Origin: Motacilla alba alba
Taxonomy: Eukaryota; Chordata; Aves; Passeriformes; Motacillidae
Assembly: GCF_015832195.1 (NCBI RefSeq)
Contig: NC_052027.1
Coordinates: forward strand, 9,296,149-9,360,148
Length of the DNA stretch: 64,000 nt
Direction: 5' to 3'
Every line of letters starts with the position of its first letter. Within the stretch, counting starts at the first letter, position 1. The position numbers and the translations under genes were made by a program. This document shows positions 12,801 to 27,800 of the stretch, piece after piece. Below the pieces are notes generated by a model, which ran no database searches, was not told the DNA's origin, and worked only from the letters and a program-made list of their open reading frames with translations.

Positions 12801-15800
12801 AGGCTCTTACCTCGTATTTCCAGCACCTGAACAATCTTTTTAGAGCCCAGCCACACCACTGATACTACCAGGAGCAGGCAGTGAATGCTGCTACCATAAA
12901 CAGATATCCTGAGAACACAAAGCAGTGCTCAGCCACTGCTCCAGACCAACACTCACCTCTTCTCCTTTACTGAGTCGATCGACTAACATGTGCCTGGAGA
13001 GAGAGCAAGGGAAGCTCGGTCACATGCCAGAATCAGCAGAAGAGCACAAGCTGTCAAGAACAGCCAGATGCCTGAGCCCTCAGGTTAAAAAAAAAAGGCA
13101 CCAGCCCTTCTTGTCCCAACTCATTGGGACCTGCTCAAACATCAAGCTTTGGCTGTGAACAGACATCAAAATGACCCCTGAAGGCTTCTCCCCTGTTGCA
13201 CACGGAGGCACATGTGAGTAAAACTTATGATGCCTACCCAAAGAGAAACCAGTCATAGGCCACTGTCAGGTAGAGAATCTCAGATGGCTCCAGGGACGTG
13301 TGGATCAGCCCATCCTGCAAAGCAAACAAAGCCTTCAGGCAGCAGCCCTGAGGACTAGAACTTGGGAATTCATGATCTGCTGAAAACTGTCACAGCGATC
13401 CAGGGCACCCATCTTCCTCTACCTGCCTGTAACAGCATGTCTGAAGGAACATTAACAGCTCCACCACCACTGCCTAGTGACAGTCACTCACCCTCCAAGC
13501 AATCAACCCCAGAAACAGAGGAGGTCAGCCAGGTACTCACAGCCCATAAGGAGAGGCGCAATAAGGAGATGAAGAGGGGCGTTCGATCCCAGCCGGATAT
13601 ACAGTGCACCAGGAGCCCGCTGTCATCTGTTCCAGGGGTAGCAAGGAGAAGGAAAAAAAAGGATGTTGCAATGAAAGGAATGATTTCTTTATGGCAAATC
13701 TGTAGAGACAAGCTACTCTCTGTACCCACAGACCAGGCTCAAGAGCAGAGCTCAGCCAGAACATTCTGTCTTAAATACAGCAGCCAGCCAATTGCTCAGA
13801 GTGTCCTGGGCTGTCAGCAGCACCAGCTGATGTGCTGTCCTGGTCCTGACAGCTGCTCAGGACACAAAGTCATTAGGTATGAACATCACTTTACTACCCT
13901 GAACATACACCTACTCAGCTGTAACCCACTATCACAGTCTATTCCTACACTAGTCAGAAAACAGCTTCAACTGAACATTTTTTTCAGTCTCACTAACCTT
14001 CCTACTGCACATTGAGAGGCACACACAAAGCACAAATCCTGCACCCTGAAGAAAACCCGCAGTGTGGCCCAACAGCTACTGCAGATTATAGCTGGCCATG
14101 CTGTCAGAGCCAGCCGTGGCTCCATCCATCAGTGCTAGGTCACAGTGCCCAGAGGGAATGGGATGCCACACAGGGCAAGAGACACTCTTCAGAGTTGGAG
14201 TGTCCATGATGAAAGGGGGTGGAAGGGGGTCTTAAACAGGCACTAAATGAGATCCTGTGTTGGTGAGACAAAACACAGGTAACCAGCATAACTAGAGCAA
14301 GAGTCAAAAAGCAAAGACACAATGTTTCTTCTCTTCAGGTTTAAAGCAGTAAAACAACAGGCTAAGTTTTCAGATATTCCTTCATGTTCAGGAAGAAAGG
14401 GTTTTCAAGGAATCAGCAAGTCCCTCTCTAAGAGGGAAGCTCGAGTTCTGAGATGGTAGGACCATCACCTTGTTTTGAAGGGAGAGAATTAAAAGTGACT
14501 TCTGTACTGGGAGTTGATCCACAGTGGCACTAATACCATCAGCTGTTCTTTCAGGGACAGTGACTGCTCCAGTTACAGCGCTGGGAGCAAGGAGCTTGCC
14601 TTACCATCACTATTGATAATGGAGATCAGCAGCTTCAGGTAGTTCTGTGTCTGCTGTACGAGGTCCCAGCTCTGCAGAAAGAGGAATGTTGATGGTAAGG
14701 GTCTGCCCACAGCCAAAGGCTGCTCTGCAGTTCAGAGCTGCTCTATCCAGAACAGCAGCAAAGCAGAAATAACCACGTGGCTATTCCTCAAAGCGACAGA
14801 CTTCCCCTTTGTATCAATCCCCCCATCCTCTGCAAAAGGCACCCTGGGACAAGATAACAGGTAGGCAAACAAAACAATAAAAGGCCATCTCTACTGTCTT
14901 CCTGGCTGGCAGAGGAGCTGCTTTGCCTGCAGCCCCAAAGCTGCAAGCAGCCCCTGCTCGGAGAGGCAGCAAACACCTGCAGAGCACTGACCCAGCTCTG
15001 CACACGTGCACTTTTCCAAGTGGCTGAGCCAAGTTCCAGCCACGTGTGCAATGCCAGCAGCACAATGGGATGCGCAGGCCAAGGCCAGCAGCCTGTTACC
15101 ACAACCCAAGCACTTTGCTCAAAACTCTGTGGTCCTTGAAAATGTCCCCAGCTGGCTGCTGACCCTCACCCCCCCTCCAGACAGGCGCTGGATTTCTTCA
15201 GTAACTCCCAAATAGCAGCAGAACTTCAGAAGGGCTCTGAACTCAAGAGAACTCCAGTACTACAGGACATACAGGTGAAGAACATCAGAACAAGCCCAAG
15301 CTAGTCACTTGACCATCATGTCACAAGCAGATGCAGGGAATTTCAGAGGTTTGATTAGAATCAGGACTAGCTCAATGGAAGTAAGATAGAACTGGCAAGG
15401 AAAAAGCAGAGTGGGACACATTTCATTGCAGAAATGTTAGTGGTGCAAGGAACATGTGACCACAAGCAACAGAACCCTCGCTGTGTGCCTGCATGTGTGC
15501 ACATCTGTGTGTAACCACACTGAAGACTAGTGTCAGACAAAGAACATATTGCTCAGCCATGAAGCCTGCAGAGCCACAAAACATTAGGGAAATGGGGAAC
15601 ACAGCCAGCCTGCAGCAGAAAAACAAATAATTACAAAATCTTTTATCTGCCCAATTCAATCCATCTTCTGCTTATTTTAGAAGGCATCATCCAATTATCC
15701 AGTCTGATCTCTCTATATCATGAAGGAGAAAGTTTTCTTCAGTTGCCCCACGTAAAGCCTGAGGCTTGCACTTGGCAACATCTTTGCCCAGAGAAGCATC

Positions 15801-18800
15801 TCAAACAGGGGTGACAGCTCATTAGTCCTTTAGCAGCATGTTCCAGCAGATTATCCTCAAAAGTAATATGCAAGACAGCTTTTCCTTATCTGAAGGCTTG
15901 ATTTCAGATGCAGATATTGCTTCCTGTGCAGCTCTTCTTCCCCAGATTGAAGAGGGCTTTAGAATTACTATTTTCTCCCTAAAAATGTACTTACACATTA
16001 ATCACCTTAGTGATTAGCTAAACAGACTGAGAACTTCAGTTTTGAGTGAAGCATGTTCTCCAGGCCTCAGATAAGTTCTGCATCTATTTATTACCCTCTT
16101 CAATTTTTAATATCCTTTTTAAATTACGGGCTGCTCAGTATTCTAGTGAACAAGTTTCCAGCCATACACAAGCTCTAGTTCTATTAGTTCTGCTTCAACT
16201 TTTCTGTGATTCCACTTATGCTGGCACTTAAACAGTATTTACATCACTGACAACAAACACTGGCCCAGCACAGGGAGCTCTGCTGGTTCTGTGGTGCTTC
16301 CAGCCACAGGGCACAATAACGTGACATGCTCCAGCACAGTCAATCCCCACAAAAACTGGTAGATCCACTGATGTGTGAAATTGAGCATACTAATCAGTGA
16401 TACTCCCTGGTGTGAACAAAGGTAGACTCTGAAGCTTAAGCAAACTGAAGAGTTCAATTACTGTTTGTCATTCTGTCCATAGTATGGAGTGGAGACCTGC
16501 CATGGCCAGTTATGATTACCTGCTCCTCTCCCATAGGAAGGCACCTTGCACACCCATGAAGAAGGTGCCCAGTCCCTTGGCTCTGCCCACAGACAAGGCT
16601 GACCTCTCTCAAGACTTCCCACAGCCAAGGCAGTCTGCCCAGAGCAGGCTCATGTTGAGCTGAGACTGAGAACAGGTAATACTGCTTTCTGTTTCCTGTC
16701 TTGTTCCTTACCTTTGTTAGCAACCAATTTCCCTAATGGATTGCAAATTTCTGAAAGCTACAAAAAAAGGATTGACTTTACAGTCAGCTGCCTCGGGGCA
16801 CAGCAAGCCACGGAGCTTTTGGGTACAGGATTTCCACTGCTGTTCTGAACTGTCAAGCAGCCTTGCCCCCACTGGGATGCTATGAAGTGAACCAGATTAC
16901 AGCAATAGGAGCAAGTCAGATTTCAAACCTCTCCTGATCCTTCCTGAATACATCCCTGACCTCCCACAGAGACATCCACTTTGCTCACCTGGTACTCGCT
17001 CCAATCAATATTCAGAGATTGGGTCAGAGAGACTGGGATATTTAATGGAGCATCTACATAGTCCTGTAAAAAACCCAAACACAGTTGGTCAGAGAAAAGT
17101 CATGACTCAAAGGGAATGAGTTCCAGAAAAAAAACCAAGACAACAAATGCCAAATGGTGCATGAGAAGAAAACATCTCAGCAAAGCATCTTTGGATGCAA
17201 AATCCTGAAACCGTAAGAATAAACTCAAGACTCTTGGAAGGACTAATGGACCAGAGGAGCTTTTATGTGCTCCCAACAGTGAAAGCTGGGCATATTAGTC
17301 TCTGAATTTCTTAAAGACTGCCCCACTCAACCATCCCCTCAGCAGGAGACAAAATATGAAGAAAGAACTGAGAACCAAGGCTATCAGTAAGGTCAGAATT
17401 CAAAACTGGGAGCAACTAATACCTTCCATGAGACGTCAAGCACCCTAGACTTCAGGATAATGATTAATTTATTTTACATATGAATTTTACCATCAGTAAT
17501 TTAGTACATTCCATATCTGTTTTGTTTGTCCTGTTGATTTCCTCCTTGTGATTAGAAATACGCACACGACATACAGACCAACACCGAGGGACTGGGAGGC
17601 ATGACTTAAACCCAGTAAAACACACAGCTCTCCATTTTGTAACATCCATGTACCTGTTTCCAGTTAAATATGAGACCTTCAGCTGTATAATCCCGGTCTT
17701 TGTAGTCCTTAAAAAATTCACAGCCTGCAAGAAAAGGAGATAATGAACAACGATTCAGCTAACTGGTATCTAACAAGTGAAGTGCCTGTGGGACTAGGAG
17801 TGCTGGCAGCCCCAGGCTCCAGAAATCCAAACCAATCAAAACTGCTGCCTGTGGGAAGAGAAGAGCAGTAATCCTCAGTACACTGTGCAGTATGGCCTCC
17901 AGCAACAACAGCCCAGGGCACTCAGCAGTGCAGACACACAGCAAAGGGCAAACTCCAAATACAGCAAATGGGGAGCTTGAGGGACCCATTTAATTTTTTC
18001 CTGAACAAAAGGTTTCAGCAAGGAGCTATGTTTTGCAGGGCCTTGGACTTTTGCACAGATCTAAGGCACCAGCTTGACATGCTGAGTGAGAAGGAACCAC
18101 CAAAAGAAGGCGTTGGCAGAGCCCCGGGGAAAGCCAACTTTCACAGGGCATCTGCTGCAGGGAACAAGAAAGGGCTCTGTCAGAGGTGCTTTGATTTCTC
18201 TCACATTTAAGTCTTCTCTTTTAAACATGGGATTTACCCCATGTGAAGGAAAGGGGTACATAACCACTTCCAAGCTGTCCCCCAAGCCCTCCCCTGCTGA
18301 AGTGTGTCCTCTGGCTCAGCTCTCCTCAAACAACTATTTGAAGTCTCTGCTGCGAGCCGCAGTCACTTAGTCACAGCTGAGCAGCATCATTAGCACTGCA
18401 GCTGCCTGCAGGCTACAGAAAACACCTCTGCCAGGGTGCTGTGCACACCTCAGCAGTGCCACAGTGCCCACACCACCCAGACACCCCCGTGAAAGGCACA
18501 GATATGGAGAGAGATTCCTACCCCACAAGTCACAAGTAATTTCACTGGAAAAAAAAAAGAAAAGAATCTGTGCAAGGATAGGACTAATACTCAAATATGC
18601 AGTCAGGACACAGTCTATCAGTTGAGATTACACTCAAATTAAACAATTACTTCATGCAAAGAATGGGGAATTATGGCATAAGTGTCGGCATCCACAAATA
18701 CCAAAAGCTTCTACAGATACCCCATTTTAACTCAAGTCTTTCACACCAGACAGTCACTTGGTAAAATCTGTCTGGATGGCTGAGCCCAAAGAGTGGTGGT

Positions 18801-21800
18801 GAACAGAGTTAAATCCAGTTGCTATCTGGTCCCCAGGCTTTGTGGTGTTCCCTAGGGTTCAGTATTGGGGCCTGTTTAATATCTTTACTGATGATCTGGA
18901 TGAGGGGATCAAGTGCACCCTCTGCAAGGAGTGGAGTCACCAGCCCTGGAGGTATTTAAAAGACAGGCAGATGTGGCACTCAAGGACATGGCTTAGTGGG
19001 GGACTGGGCAGCACTGAGTTAATGACTGGACTCAATGTTCCTAAAGCTCTTTTCCAACCACAACAATTCTATGACTCTGTTTGGATACTGCCTTGCTCAC
19101 CTAAGGCAACAGGATCTCAGAATAACTTCAGAAACAAATTACAAAACAGAAATTCTTTCTGTGCAACCCTGGAAACATCAATAAGAATGTATCATGGCAT
19201 TTGGCCAGTCACTAGAGGGGTTGCTGATCCTCAGATGTGTATGCCTTAGATTTAACAGAATGACAACATTCCCCCATGGACCAGCACTGCTGAAATCAGG
19301 CAACATCTGCAGGGAGCATTTGCAGTTTTATAAGGTTTATCTCTAGCGTGGTAGTGAAGAACTGCTAAAAGAAAGCAGCTGTCCCAGAGGGCAGAAGAGG
19401 AAGGACCATCACTGAATAATGTTGCTTGCCATATGCAGATCCCCATACAGAAACAACTCTGCAGCTTAACTCTATAGAATCCTTTCTTCATTCCTTACAG
19501 CCCTACAGAAGACCTGTGTACACAGTCTTTCTCATGTTCCAAGTCTGGTGATGTGTGCAGCAGAAACACATATCTGTGCTGTGTACTACAGAAACCAGTA
19601 ATACTCTTATTTCTGTGCACTTTGGCAACCTGCATGGCAAACTCGATAGAAATCTTCACGCAGCTTCTCTGAATTGTCACTAATTTCTGTATAAAAGGAA
19701 ATACACCTTTAAAAAAATCTTTAAGAGCAACAACTAGCAATCAAGGAAAAGTCTGGGTCTGGAGCATCCACCAGAGTTTTTCTGGTTTTGGTTTTTTCTC
19801 CCTTCCCTTTGTTTGTGCACTAGGGAGAAAGAAGAGAAAGAAGAGTCTGCAGACAGACCTGAGGCACAGCAGCCTCGCATCTGATCCTGTCGCCAAGCCT
19901 GACATCAGCAGGCAGCAGGAATATTCAGTGCATCTGCACGAGTGTGAGTGACCCAGCAGTGGTTGCTAGGCACAGGGATGGATATAGCCAGGGAGACAGG
20001 CTGCAAAGGGCTGCCTCTGTTTAACACTGCAGGCTCAGGTGAACCATCCTGCAAGCACTGAGGATTTCTTACAGTGGAACTCTGGAACACTAGACTAGAA
20101 ATTACCCTTAAGAACTTAGTCTTTACATAACAAAGATATATATTTTGCATCAAGTAGTAGTTTAGCGTTGCAGAGATGTCAAAGGCTATCTTAACCAGCT
20201 CCACCTCTGGGACTTTTCCTCCGTGCTTGAATTAATAAGGACTGCTGAGAAATTATTTTGCCACCTCAAAGGGTGCCTAATGCTGACTCACTGCCAGAGC
20301 ATCCAGGTTCATTGCACTGCTCTCAGTTAAAAGGAGTTTTTCTCCAGAAGGAACATAGGAAACATTCAGCAAGTCACGGTCATTTACATATACACACACA
20401 GAGTTATCTCCCAGTCCCCAGAAACAGACTGTCACCCGTTCCGTGTGAATCCCTCTGGACATCATTCCTGTACCTGGATACGGGATGGAGAGAAGTGTGA
20501 AATCAGCATAACGTTGAGCTTTGTCCACCTTCTCAGAAGACGTCACACTGCACAGGACAAGAGGAGACCAGCAGATATTTAGAGAGTGTTTTCTGCACAG
20601 ACACCAGCACCCAAAAATCTATCTGTTGCATCTCCCTGGGCTATGACTTGACTCAGCTGCAAGTGGAGCAGAACTTACTCAACACATCCATATAAATAGG
20701 TACAGCCCAAAATCACTAAGGCTCTTCTCTAAGATAGTAGGAGAAACAGCTCCCTCTCTTCCTATGCACAGAGGGCTCTGTTGCTGTCTCCCTGCTGAAC
20801 GGGTAACTGTCTCATTACTATAAACTCTACAGGAAAAAAGCCACTCAGACTGCAGAAGACAGATGAAAGCAGCTATGCTGCCCATTGATACAGTCTTCTG
20901 TGGCCTAAAACCTTGGGGTTTTCTTTACAGCATCAACTGACCTATCCTGCTGTAGAAATCTTCCAGGGACTGCTCCCAGGATGCTGAGTGCACACCTGAC
21001 AGCAATTCACATGTAAGGGCTACACTAGTTGCAAACCAAAGCCTGCACAAAAACAAATGAACCCAGACTCACTTCAAGCCAAATTTCACCTTCTTGTTTT
21101 CCACCATCAGGTCACAGATGTATCGGACAGACAGGTATCGAAGCAGCTTGATGTCGTGCCCTCTGACCTTGTCAAACAGCTGGGAATCTGCATTTCTGCA
21201 AGACAGAATGAGGCAAGCAAGATGAGCATGGAAGACTGATCAAGGTGAATCTGATTCTTCCCAGATGAGCCACAGTTCTTCCCTGAACCACTTCTAGCCA
21301 TAAGCAGCACAGCACGAGCCAAGTCAGACCGTAAACTGACACCGCAAGCTTTGTGCTCACGGTCCCTTCCCACATCTCACTCCATTCTGCAACAAACACA
21401 TAAGATACAACACAATTTCTACAGACTGGAGATGTACTTTTTGATGAAGTAAACACAGCCATGCCCTTCAAATACATTTTCAATGGCTGTACATATTCCT
21501 GTCTCCAGCCCTTCCCTCTGAAAATAGATTAGCAAGTTTCAGCCAGCCAGTCATACTCAAGATTCTTCTTCAAAAGCAAGGAATGTAAGACCTGAGCCTA
21601 GTGATGGGTCTCAAGCCCAAAACCCAAACTAGAAAAGAGCAGAACTGAATGGCTGGGCCAGTCAGCAAACTTCCTTTTCCTCATCCCAGTGATGCATACA
21701 AACCTAAGTGCAGAGTCTTCCTCAGAAATGTCTTCTGCATCTGCCCAAGCATCATCAGAACCTCCTGAAAAAAAGGCATTAAGAAGTGAAGCTTTTGTGA

Positions 21801-24800
21801 ACCAACTTGGTCCCAAATCTGACAAGATATGTATACAAACAAAAAGGTCATGGTTTGGTGCCTTCTCTTCACACCTAAGTGTGGTTCCCCACAATCCCTC
21901 TTCCGGAAAATCTTGTTTTGTAATGTAGCCAACATCTTCCTTGTCATTGCAAAGTACCTGGGCAGGTCAAACTCATGACTGACAGCCAGAGAACACCTCA
22001 AAAATGGTATGCAGTGCTTTTTTAAGCCAAGTTTCAGCTCCCACAATACAGACAGCCACTACTCCCCTAAGAGCTTTCCCTGGAGTCCACTATATCTCAC
22101 CATTAGCAGCATTGATTCCCAATGATTAGTCAAGCAACAGCAAGTTTAATCCTCTTTCCTCCTTTACTCCCAACCCAAATGTTGGGATACCTGAATCCTT
22201 TGAATACCCTGAATCCTTTGGGATGCCTTTATTTGCCGACATATTTCCTGTAACTCACTCTTCAACCTCAAGTTCTTTTGTCAGAGGTTCTTACGAGCTG
22301 TGGCACTGTCCTGTATACAGGGCTTGGAAATGGACGGGAGGTTTCAGTTATGCTGAGCCTGATACAAGCAGCCCATGCCAGAGCTCCCAACGGTTTTGGG
22401 AAGAGCTTGGCCTCCTGTGCAGGTCTCTCTCCCAGCACTGACCAGCCTCACCATGCAGACAGTGACAAATGGCTCCTCACTCACCAGAGAAGATATAGTT
22501 GTAGCCAGTGCGCCCATAGAGCTCTCCCCAGCCGGCCAGTGTTGCTGATCTGCAAATATGCTGGAGGAAGATTTTTTTATTAATCACCCAGGCTCCAGGA
22601 GTCCTCCTCTTATCATGCCTATCTGCTGTCAGGTTACATAGAAAGGGTTGGTATCTATAGCTATCACCTCTCAGCTGTCTGCCCTGCAACCCCGGTCCAG
22701 ATTGAGTTCTCCAAACACAGCAAACTCCCAAGTGCCTTTATCTGTAGCTAGTTTTTAAATCATATTTTCATCTCCAGTTCTCCAATGCACTAATACAGTC
22801 AGTTCCTGCCAAGTTAGCAACACATGCTCTGTTAATACCCTGCTTGAGCCTTATTTCCACATTCCTGTGGATGAGATTATGGATGGTCCCAAGATGACTC
22901 TGGGCAGTTCACTCCTGCAGAAAAAGGTCAGCAGATGCAGCCCACAATGGCTTCAGTCAAGCTAGATTAAAATTGTCACAGGTATGACTTTGCTATTCAT
23001 ACAGTGTTTCTAAATTCAACTAAAAAAACTGAATTAAGTGACTTAAATTCTAAATGAGACTATTCCTACAGGGCTTCAACACAGTTTAAGTAATTCACAT
23101 AAAAATGAATCTAATTTCACTTTCTTACAGATCCCCTTGCAGACAAGCCCACACATTCATAAGACCATTTATGCAATCTTGCTTCCCAAGGGAAGAGACA
23201 AAGGAAACTTCTCTGGAGAGAGGAAAGTTACTCAAAGGGAGCTGCTGGGAAGAGTAAGGGACAAACAGGGACAATAATTATCTTTCCCCTCTGAAATGCC
23301 AAATATCTTAAGAACGTCAGGAGGGACATACACAGGAGGAAAAAAAAAGTTAGCTCTTTGGTACAAGGCTCATGATTTGGTGGGGGAGAAGAGCCTGAAG
23401 TGCCCACAGACTATTTATGCAGCCTAGACAGCAAATGCTACCTGCTACTACAGGCTGCCTGCTTGTACCTTAGCACAGATTTTACACCATTTGGAAAAGT
23501 GACAAGTGACTGAAGGCGTGGCTGCACAGTTGAAACGGCAGAGAGAAAGGTCATTTTCTCAGTGAAGACAGGTAACCCATGAAACTTTACCTTTCCCTTG
23601 TACAGAATGACTGGGCAAACAAAGCGTCCTCTGCACCTGGCCATCTTGCTCCGGTTGATGAGGTCCTGCAGTTTGCCAACCTGCACAGTGCTCTCATACC
23701 TAGTGGGCAGAGATTGAGGTCAGTACACAGAGCATCTTCTCACACATCTTTCAGCAAAGCCACCACAGAAACCCTCGGCTGCAATCCCATCCCTTTCCCT
23801 AGAAGTCAGCTCTGAAGTTAGCGAACATGAAAACACTTTGAGAATTGCTTCTGCTGCTATACAATACATTTGGACACTTTTCTGGCTCCTTTTCTTGATT
23901 TTGAAAGACCAATGCACAGTACATGATGGCACCATCAGGAACTGGCAAATACGAGCACCATCAGTAGGGTCTGCCACAGGCTAACACCTTTCCTGCTGCT
24001 ATACAATACATTTGGACACTTTTCTGGCTCCTTTTCTTGATTTTGAAAGACCAATGCACAGTACATGATGGCACCATCAGGAACTGGCAAATACGAGCAC
24101 CATCAGTAGGGTCTGCCACAGGCTAACACGTGGATTACTAGGGAAGGACAGTCAGCATATACAAAAAGACATGTTCTGTTTTCCCTGCTGTCACCTTTCC
24201 ATTCAAAAGCAGCTCAGCACTACCACCACAGTGAATTCACTATCAGAGGGACAGTTTTGCAAGAAAAAAGGAAATATAATAGAAAATCAAATCTTGAACA
24301 CTCCATGATCCTCAAGCATTTGTGTTGCCAGGTAATTAAACAACTAAATTAGCTAGTGGGTTGAGCAGGGTACTTAGATTAATGTCAGCTGCATCTGCAG
24401 AACTACATTTTGTTTGGTTTTCTTGTTGAAGTTAAAATAGAATTGTGTTTCATACCAGGAGACATTTTGGAAACATGTTAAAATTGCTCCAGTTTGTTTA
24501 AGTATCAGCCCACATTTGATAGGAATCCAAACTCACTTCTGAACTACACAGACCTCAAGGAGGAACTGTCAATGTAGAGAGGACTAGAGTTGGAATTGGA
24601 GAAGCACCCAGAGTGATATATTAGAAACCAGGTTAAGTCTGGTGCATGGCTATGCAGCTGGAGACTGTTAACAAGAATTTCCAGTTAGCCTTTCCAGAAA
24701 TGGAGCATGGCGGAAGAGGCAGATGAACTGCCTGACCTCTGGATGTTAATACATTATCAACAGGGTAAATCTGAAAAAGGGGAAAAATAAGATCACGGGA

Positions 24801-27800
24801 AGTTCCCTAGAGAGATGCAGAAGTACCAGCATCACCGTGCAGAGCACAGGCTCAGCTGAGATAAGGCATCCGATTCTAGTGACCCGCCCCTGCCTGGAGA
24901 GGCACAGGAAGATGAGTAGGACGGCCAAGGGAGAGTCTGTGCTGCAAGGGAAACCACCAGGGTCTGATGGAAAGAGCAGATGAAGATGAGCAGATGCACA
25001 GCAATATGTGCTTCAGGGTGAAGGAGAGTGCAACATAGGAGGAGGACAACTCAAGCACGAAGGACAACACTGGCCTAAGAACAAATTAATACCTTTACTG
25101 TGGAGTTAATGAAAGTTGCTAAACTTCAGAATCACTGAGAGTGTGGAGCAATGTACCAGCAGCTGCCATTCTGGGAAAGATTAAAAAAATTAACCTATTA
25201 TTAAAATGGAAATCAATCCATTTTGGTTTATGGAAAATATTATACAAGGTGGTGCCAGTAGAAGCAGGGAAACAGAAAACATGACTTCCAAATACTTTTT
25301 TTTTTTCTAATAGAAGGATCTGGTTCTCAGAATTCATAGTGGTGGTTTAAGTTTTTTTCATGTTTTCCTGCATATACAATTATTTTGCTATCCAGCTCCA
25401 AAAGACCTTTGACACATACCAGAATTTAAAGAACAAAAACCCAAGCTAATCTTCTTTAAACAACGTGAACATGAGGGTGCTAATTGGAAAGGTAGGAAAA
25501 TGTGAGCAAGAGTGAGAAGAGATGACTTCGTGTATACTTCCCAACACCAAACTATTTTGAAACTCAGAAGATTCGGATGCACAGATTTGGTTGTGGGGCT
25601 GTTTTTAAATGAATACATGCAATTAAGAGATATATCCTGCCCTCTGCTCCAGTTCCCTTTACGTTTCCTTGGCAAAAGCAAATACGGAGGGAAACAAGAA
25701 CTTAAATGCAATGTCACCAAAATAGCTCCATGGCACTGCATCCAAGAAGATGAGAGTTAGCAAAACTGAAATACCTGAAAGATCAGAAATTATAAGAGAA
25801 GCACCTGTCTGGGAGCTGAGACAAGACAACAGGTTTCACTCACTGCGCTTCCCTGGAGAGGTTTCTGCAAATGAGTCTGAGCAGCCTGGCAGGAGCCCAG
25901 GGCACGGAGTGAGCGGGAAGCCCTGCACCCTGCTGGGGACATGGAAGGACAAGCCCCTCTCAGGCACAGCACGCCTGTTCCTTGGGAAGCCTGCACACAC
26001 ACTGGAGAGACCCATCTGCCATGGCTCTGCTACAAATAAGGCTCCCAGATCTCCTCATGTCAATAATCACCCTCAGTAATGCAAGAGATGAACATGGTAA
26101 ACAAACTGAAAGCTGTACCAAGACTCCTGTAGCAAAGGGGAAGCTGCTCTGAAGAACAGGTGTAATGCTTTTACAGGAGCTAGTGATTAAATGCAGCATA
26201 AATAGCAGTAAAATCTACAGCAAAAGGTTCAAAACACACAGAATTCCTCCTGTACCTGCCTGGATTTCAGAGCACTGTTATCAAACTTTGATCAAGCAAA
26301 GTCCTTTCTTCTCCCAGCTGCCCAGCTACAGAATGAACTGATTTGGGTCAAAAAAAATATCATTTTTTTGCTGTTTCCTCACATGGCTCCAGAAGCAGCT
26401 GTCCTGACAGAAATGATGGCACAGCAAAGAGTTTGTGCATGTGAAAACTACTTCCAAAGCACCTCAGTATTCTCAGAGTTGAGAAATTTCAAGCAGATCT
26501 TACCAGCTGATTAAAAACATTACAAAGATAAAAACAGAAGCATTCAAGGCCAGGTTTGATACGGCCCTCAGCAACCTGATCTAGTGGAAATTATCCCTTC
26601 CCATGGCAGTAGGGGCTGGAACTGTATGATCTTTAAGGTCCCTTCCAACTCAAACCATTCTGTGGTTCCACAAGAAGCAGCCAAAGAGACTCGGTCCTGG
26701 ATGGAGTGTTCTGCTCACTGAAAGAGGTTCTTTCCTTCCGTAACACAAGATGTGCAATGGTCTCTGTTTCATAATTATTCCATAGGAGTAAAATGATTAA
26801 ACTAAAACCTGCATTTGTCTAAAAATCACTTGGTAGCTTTTACAAAAATAAATCATCATGCTGAAATCAGGAGAGTGATGATGAAGTGTAGTCTGTTTTT
26901 GTGACTCTCTTTTGGACAGTAAATCAAAACTTGCCAAGAATCAGTATAAATACAGATAATTGTCACTGCTGGCTTACAAAGGTCACAGAAGAAAATGGGG
27001 CACCAAGTGTAAGTACTCTTGTTTTGAATACTTGTCAGAAAAATAAAGCATCCTTTCCTCTTGCAAGAGCAGGAAAAGCAGAAGCATTCAGTTTCTCTTC
27101 CCTAAATCTTCCCCTAGTTACACTTAACAGCCTCAAACTTCAGTTTCATGTTTTTTACAGCAAGGGGTTTAATCTGTTCTCATCTCATCCAACTGTTAGG
27201 CAGAAACTCTCCCACCTGGCAGTCAGTTGTGGCTGGTTTCCAAAGACCCCCTCCTACAGCACCCAGCCTACGTGTCAGCACGGCAGCTGATGGTTTTCCT
27301 TCCTCAGGCAAAGCAGCTGGACACGTGAGAAGGACTTGTTGACCCTCCTTTTGAACACAACACTCTTGTCATGGACACACAGTCAAGACTGCAAAACTGC
27401 ATTATGTTTTGTTGAAGGAAAAAGTAAAAATGAGAGGCTGTGGTTGGAGCTGGAAGGAGCGGCTCATATTCAGCCAGAAGCAAGACCAACGTGATCCTGA
27501 GCTTGTGGGTCAAAGTCCAGAGATGTGCTGGCTCAGATGTTCACCAAACTGAACAAGTGTTTCCCATTAGCTCACTAAACCTCAGTGCCCACTGACCTGT
27601 TCACCATGGTGGGGAGAGGCAAAATAATCTGGAACCTGGTCTGGAATGACAGAAATATCTGTCTAGGCTGTCCTGTCTGCCTAGCCCCTATCAGACCCCC
27701 TGACCCGAGATGATTTGCAGACTAAAATTTCCGACATCAGAAGCCTTGCTACAAGACCACAAGCACTTCATCAAGGCAGGGAGAGCATCACACAGGCTTG

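Larger units (their letters stand above)
20548..23590 (-). other. MTMR14 introns 6 to 3 around exons 6-4
   Basis: Introns 20548-21072, 21196-21703, 21765-22484 and 22561-23590. No repeats or further exons recognised. Confidence 0.6.
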
